From JAYEJW01 sp034716535 (GTDB taxonomy: Bacteria > Pseudomonadota > Gammaproteobacteria > Chromatiales > Chromatiaceae): DNA of 8,127 bases. Positions 6,045-8,127 of the stretch are shown here, piece by piece. The DNA is taken from contig JAYEJW010000483.1 in the NCBI GenBank assembly GCA_034716535.1, positions 1 to 8,127 of the forward strand, given 5' to 3'. Position 1 is the first letter of the stretch; every line of letters starts with the position of its first letter. The notes under the pieces are model-generated. The model had not been told where the DNA came from and did no database searches. It saw nothing but the letters and a program-made list of their open reading frames with translations. Position numbers and translations under genes: made by a program.

Positions 6045-6791
6045 ATGGCAGAAAACACTCCACCCAAAGGCATGCAGGAGCGCATGGAGCGCAATATCTG
6101 GGGCCTCTTGATCGTCTTGGCGATCGCCCTCTCCGTCGGTGGTATCGTCGAGATCGTCCCGCTCTTCTACCTCAAGAGCACCTTCCCCGAGCAGGTGAAG
6201 TATCCTGAGATCGTGTGGGAGAAGGCGGGCAAGGAGCCGATCGTCACAGTCGACGAGAGCGGTAACGAACAGTGGAACTGGAAGCCGGGCGACGGCGTCC
6301 GTCCCTACACCGCCCTCGAGCTGGCGGGACGCGACATCTACCAGCGAGAAGGCTGCTACACGTGCCACTCCCAGATGATCCGTCCTTTCCGCGACGAGAA
6401 GGAGCGCTACGGCCATTATTCCCTGGCCTCCGAGTCCATCTTCGATCATCCGTTCCAGTGGGGCTCCAAGCGTACGGGCCCGGACATGGCGCGGGTCGGC
6501 GGTAAGTATTCGGACGAGTGGCAACGCGCTCACCTGCGGGCGCCCCGCTCCGTGGTTCCGGAGTCCGTCATGCCCAACTATCCCTGGCTGGACAGCGCCC
6601 AGGTAGACGGTTCGACGATGCAGGCTCACATGAGCGGCATGAAGGCCATCGGCGTGCCCTACACGGATGCGGACATCGAGGCCGCCCCCAAGCTGGTCGA
6701 CGGCAAGACCGAGATGGATGCCATGGTGACCTACCTGCAGGTCCTCGGCACCATGGTGGAGCTGGACGGGGCCAAGGCGTACCGTGAGTAG
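6045..6791 (+). CDS. ccoO: cbb3-type cytochrome c oxidase subunit II CcoO
   Basis: CcoO is the membrane-anchored mono-haem cytochrome c subunit that passes electrons to the CcoN haem b. An N-terminal transmembrane helix (about 19-42) anchors a periplasmic domain with one haem c site, CYTCHSQMIRPF (104-115; Cys104, Cys107, His108). The likely axial Met is Met176 in VPESVMPNYPW. Other family blocks are RYGHYSLASES (121-131), DHPFQWGSKRTGPDMARVGGKYSDEW (134-159, quoted as landmarks) and TEMDAMVTYLQVLG near the C-terminus. The start at 6045 has a strong site, GGAGGT (6031-6036), eight bases upstream. At 248 residues it is longer than many CcoO proteins (about 200-210), largely because of an added hydrophilic linker (about 53-84) between the membrane helix and PYTALELAGRDIY. 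Its stop overlaps the ccoQ start by eight bases. Confidence 0.96.
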   Translation: MAENTPPKGMQERMERNIWGLLIVLAIALSVGGIVEIVPLFYLKSTFPEQVKYPEIVWEKAGKEPIVTVDESGNEQWNWKPGDGVRPYTALELAGRDIYQREGCYTCHSQMIRPFRDEKERYGHYSLASESIFDHPFQWGSKRTGPDMARVGGKYSDEWQRAHLRAPRSVVPESVMPNYPWLDSAQVDGSTMQAHMSGMKAIGVPYTDADIEAAPKLVDGKTEMDAMVTYLQVLGTMVELDGAKAYRE

Positions 6792-6999
6792 TCTCAAGGA
6801 GTACTTCCAGACCGACTGGGGCGCGATGACGACCAACGACTGGATCGGAACGATCCTTACGGTCGTCATCTTCCTCCTGATGGTCGTGGCGTACTTCCAG
6901 GTATTTCGTCCCAAGAATCGGGATAAGCTCGAATCCAGGCGCTTCATCCCGTTCGACGAGGACAAAGAAGAGAGCGGAGAAAAAGATGGCGGAAAATAA
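6784..6999 (+). CDS. ccoQ: cbb3-type oxidase small subunit CcoQ (FixQ)
   Basis: CcoQ is a small single-helix membrane subunit that stabilises the assembled cbb3 oxidase. The 71-residue product has a hydrophilic N-terminus (1-18), one transmembrane helix (about 20-40, IGTILTVVIFLLMVVAYFQV), then FRPKNRDKLESRRFIPFDED, resembling FixQ/CcoQ proteins of related bacteria, and a charged tail. The chosen start is GTG at 6784, overlapping the end of ccoO by eight bases, because the TDWGAMTTNDW stretch is, as I recall, part of longer gammaproteobacterial versions. An ATG at 6826 would give a 57-residue protein that keeps the helix. Neither start has a strong ribosome-binding site, so translation probably depends on coupling to ccoO. 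The identity rests on position and overall form, because this subunit is poorly conserved. Confidence 0.85.
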   Translation: MSSLKEYFQTDWGAMTTNDWIGTILTVVIFLLMVVAYFQVFRPKNRDKLESRRFIPFDEDKEESGEKDGGK

Positions 7000-7885
7000 C
7001 CCTTTCCCCGGTGAGAACAACACCGGACATATCTGGGATGACAACCTGCGGGAACTTGAGAACCCGCCTCCAAGATGGTGGATGATTGCCTTCTGGGCAT
7101 CCATTCTCTTTTTCTTCGGCTATGGAATTCTCTACCCGTTTTGGCCGGGTATTCCGGGGTTGTACGACACGACGCGCGGTCTCTTGGGCTGGACGCAGAT
7201 CGACGAGTATCAAAAGGGCGTTGAGCAGGTCGAGGGAGTGCGCTCCCAGTATGAGGATCAGATCAAGGGCATGACCGCCGAGCAGATCATGGCGGACCCC
7301 GGTCTGACCCAGTACACCCTGGCCTCTGCGAAGGTGCTTTTCGGTGACTACTGCTCCGCCTGTCACGGCAGTGGCGGTCAGGGCAACCCGGGCTTCCCCG
7401 TGCTCGCAGACGACGATTGGCTATTCGGCGGGACAGTGGCGAAAATCCAGGAAAGCATCACGATCGGTCGCAAGGGTGCCATGACCGCGCACAAGGATAT
7501 CCTGTCCGAGGCCGAGGTCGACGCGCTTGCGAATCTCACGGTCTCGTTGAGCGAGGGCCAACCGGGCAGCGAGGAAGAGTGGAATCTGTTCAACGCCAAG
7601 GGTTGCACCGCCTGTCACGGTCAGAAGGGCGACGGCATCCTGGCCGAGATGCCGGACGGGAGCGTCGTGACCGTCGGGGCGGCCAATCTGACGGATGGCA
7701 TTTGGCGGTTCGAGCCGGGCGGCTATGAGAGCGCGAAGCACACCATCATGTACGGCGTGAACCAGCCCGGGGTGGACGGCTCCCGTGATGGCGTGATGCC
7801 CGGGTTCGGCGATAGCGGTAAGCTCGGCGAGCAAGAGATCAAGAAGCTGGTCGTGTACGTGCATCAGTTTGGTGGCGGCGAGTAG
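6986..7885 (+). CDS. ccoP: cbb3-type cytochrome c oxidase subunit III CcoP
   Basis: CcoP is the di-haem cytochrome c subunit that receives electrons from soluble or membrane cytochromes and hands them to CcoO. The 299-residue protein begins with a CcoP-type cytoplasmic segment (IWDDNLRELENPPPRWW, 16-32) and a transmembrane helix (about 31-53, ending YPFWPG). After a periplasmic linker there are two cytochrome c domains with haem-binding CSACH (123-127) and CTACH (207-211). Probable axial methionines are Met166 (RKGAMTAHK) and Met271 (DGVMPGFG). The length is normal for the family. The start ATG at 6986 has GGAG (6976-6979) six bases upstream and overlaps the ccoQ coding end by 14 bases, indicating coupled translation. 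It is the last gene before the terminator at 7920-7946. Confidence 0.96.
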   Translation: MAENNPFPGENNTGHIWDDNLRELENPPPRWWMIAFWASILFFFGYGILYPFWPGIPGLYDTTRGLLGWTQIDEYQKGVEQVEGVRSQYEDQIKGMTAEQIMADPGLTQYTLASAKVLFGDYCSACHGSGGQGNPGFPVLADDDWLFGGTVAKIQESITIGRKGAMTAHKDILSEAEVDALANLTVSLSEGQPGSEEEWNLFNAKGCTACHGQKGDGILAEMPDGSVVTVGAANLTDGIWRFEPGGYESAKHTIMYGVNQPGVDGSRDGVMPGFGDSGKLGEQEIKKLVVYVHQFGGGE

Positions 7886-7919
7886 GCGCTGACTGAATCG
7901 ATCGCGTCGCTCAAGATAT

Positions 7920-7946
7920 CGGACGGCCGATGGCCGTCCGCGTTTT
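7920..7946 (+). terminator. Rho-independent terminator of the cco operon
   Basis: A perfect 9-bp stem (7920-7928 with 7932-7940; CGGACGGCC and GGCCGTCCG) closes a three-base GAT loop and is followed by CGTTTT (7941-7946). It lies 34 bases after the ccoP stop. The stem is very GC-rich and perfect; the T-run is short (four), so some read-through into the next ORF is possible. Confidence 0.8.
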
Positions 7947-7974
7947 CCAGACGACGACTAGAGGGGGGAGACCC

Positions 7975-8076
7975 ATGAATATGCTGACCTGGGACGCTGT
8001 CACCTGGATGTCGATCGCGATGGTCGTGATCGCGGTTGTACCAAGTACTAATGTAACTTTTATCTTATTTTCATAA
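7975..8076 (+). CDS. Small membrane ORF, interrupted at the 8040 join
   Basis: An ATG at 7975 follows a strong ribosome-binding site (GGGGGGAG, 7963-7970, four bases away). The first 22 codons (MNMLTWDAVTWMSIAMVVIA then VV) use the same GC-rich codons as the rest of the window and start what looks like a hydrophobic membrane helix. From codon 23 the sequence enters AT-rich DNA and reads PSTNVTFILFS before TAA at 8074-8076, giving 33 residues. The 5' part is probably the start of a real gene after the cco operon (a small membrane protein or another membrane-associated product); the 3' part is probably not its natural continuation. I do not recognise a family. Confidence 0.4.
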   Translation: MNMLTWDAVTWMSIAMVVIAVVPSTNVTFILFS

Positions 8077-8127
8077 TCAATCTCATTTACTAGCTTAATA
8101 AAATGGTTATTTAACGAACTTGAAATT
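8041..8127. other. AT-rich tail of foreign composition
   Basis: These last 87 bases contain only 20 G or C (23%), against 35 of 60 (58%) in the 60 bases just before. The change is abrupt at about 8040. The reverse strand has one frame open throughout (reading ISSSLNNHFIKLVNEIDYE and onward from 8126), while the other two reverse frames and all three forward frames are closed. That would fit a fragment of a gene from an AT-rich genome, but 29 open codons can occur by chance. It could be a misjoined contig end, a contaminant, or the edge of an inserted element. No terminal inverted repeat or target duplication can be judged because the window ends. Confidence 0.6.

Noticed and set aside
4575..7100. 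An 841-codon open frame on the reverse strand opposite ccoN, ccoO and ccoQ.
   Set aside because: The forward genes here have strong C/G third-position bias, which removes stops from the complementary frame. The translation is His/Asp/Gly/Gln-rich with no recognisable domain, and the forward genes are certain.
2421..8032. A shared 17-mer, CGCGATGGTCGTGATCG, at 2421-2437 (nlpD) and 8016-8032 (last ORF).
   Set aside because: Both copies encode hydrophobic AMVVI stretches of membrane or signal segments, so shared codon choice explains it. There is no longer repeat around it.
1..8127. Search for CRISPR arrays, tRNA or rRNA genes, and complete insertion sequences.
   Set aside because: No regularly spaced repeats, no cloverleaf-like or ribosomal RNA sequence, and no transposase were recognised by eye.

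Overview
The window looks like chromosome of a GC-rich gammaproteobacterium. The evidence is the gene order surE-pcm-yqaA-like-nlpD-rpoS, a conserved gammaproteobacterial stress and cell-envelope cluster, and protein sequences closer to Pseudomonas- and Chromatiales-type homologues than to enteric ones. An example is the Pcm N-terminus, which reads GIGMTSQRTRERL. A purple-sulfur or halophilic relative such as Ectothiorhodospiraceae is a guess from the style of the proteins and cannot be fixed from sequence reading alone. All recognised genes lie on the + strand.

Layout. Positions 1-311 hold no recognisable gene apart from a doubtful 13-codon ORF touching the surE start. Positions 312-3171 form a tightly packed run: surE (nucleotidase), pcm (isoaspartyl repair methyltransferase), a DedA/YqaA-type membrane protein and an NlpD-like lipoprotein. 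Junctions are 4-nt, 1-nt and 0-nt, so translation is probably coupled. A 188-nt gap with an AT-flanked, GC-cored inverted repeat separates nlpD from rpoS (3360-4394), the stationary-phase sigma factor. A 198-nt gap after rpoS carries a near-consensus FNR/Anr box and a candidate promoter. The complete cbb3-type cytochrome c oxidase operon ccoN-ccoO-ccoQ-ccoP (4593-7885) follows and ends at a strong hairpin terminator (7920-7946). A good ribosome-binding site then leads into a small membrane ORF at 7975.

How the genes fit together. The first block deals with long-term survival: nucleotide clean-up, protein repair, envelope and septal hydrolase control, and the general stress sigma factor. The second block is a high-affinity terminal oxidase for low-oxygen respiration. 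CcoN carries all expected haem, copper and crosslinked-tyrosine residues, CcoO has one haem c site and CcoP has two. The FNR/Anr box suggests oxygen-responsive control of the oxidase, independent of the upstream cluster.

Oddities. The sharpest is at the 3' end. From about position 8041 the composition drops from about 58% G+C (previous 60 bases) to 23% G+C (20 of 87 bases), in mid-codon-run of the last small ORF. This looks like a chimeric join or the edge of an inserted element. I did not find a convincing undescribed system; most of the window is a well-understood core region. The remaining observations are an extra linker of roughly 28 residues in CcoO, the layout of the ccoN control region, and a strongly acidic RpoS N-terminus.
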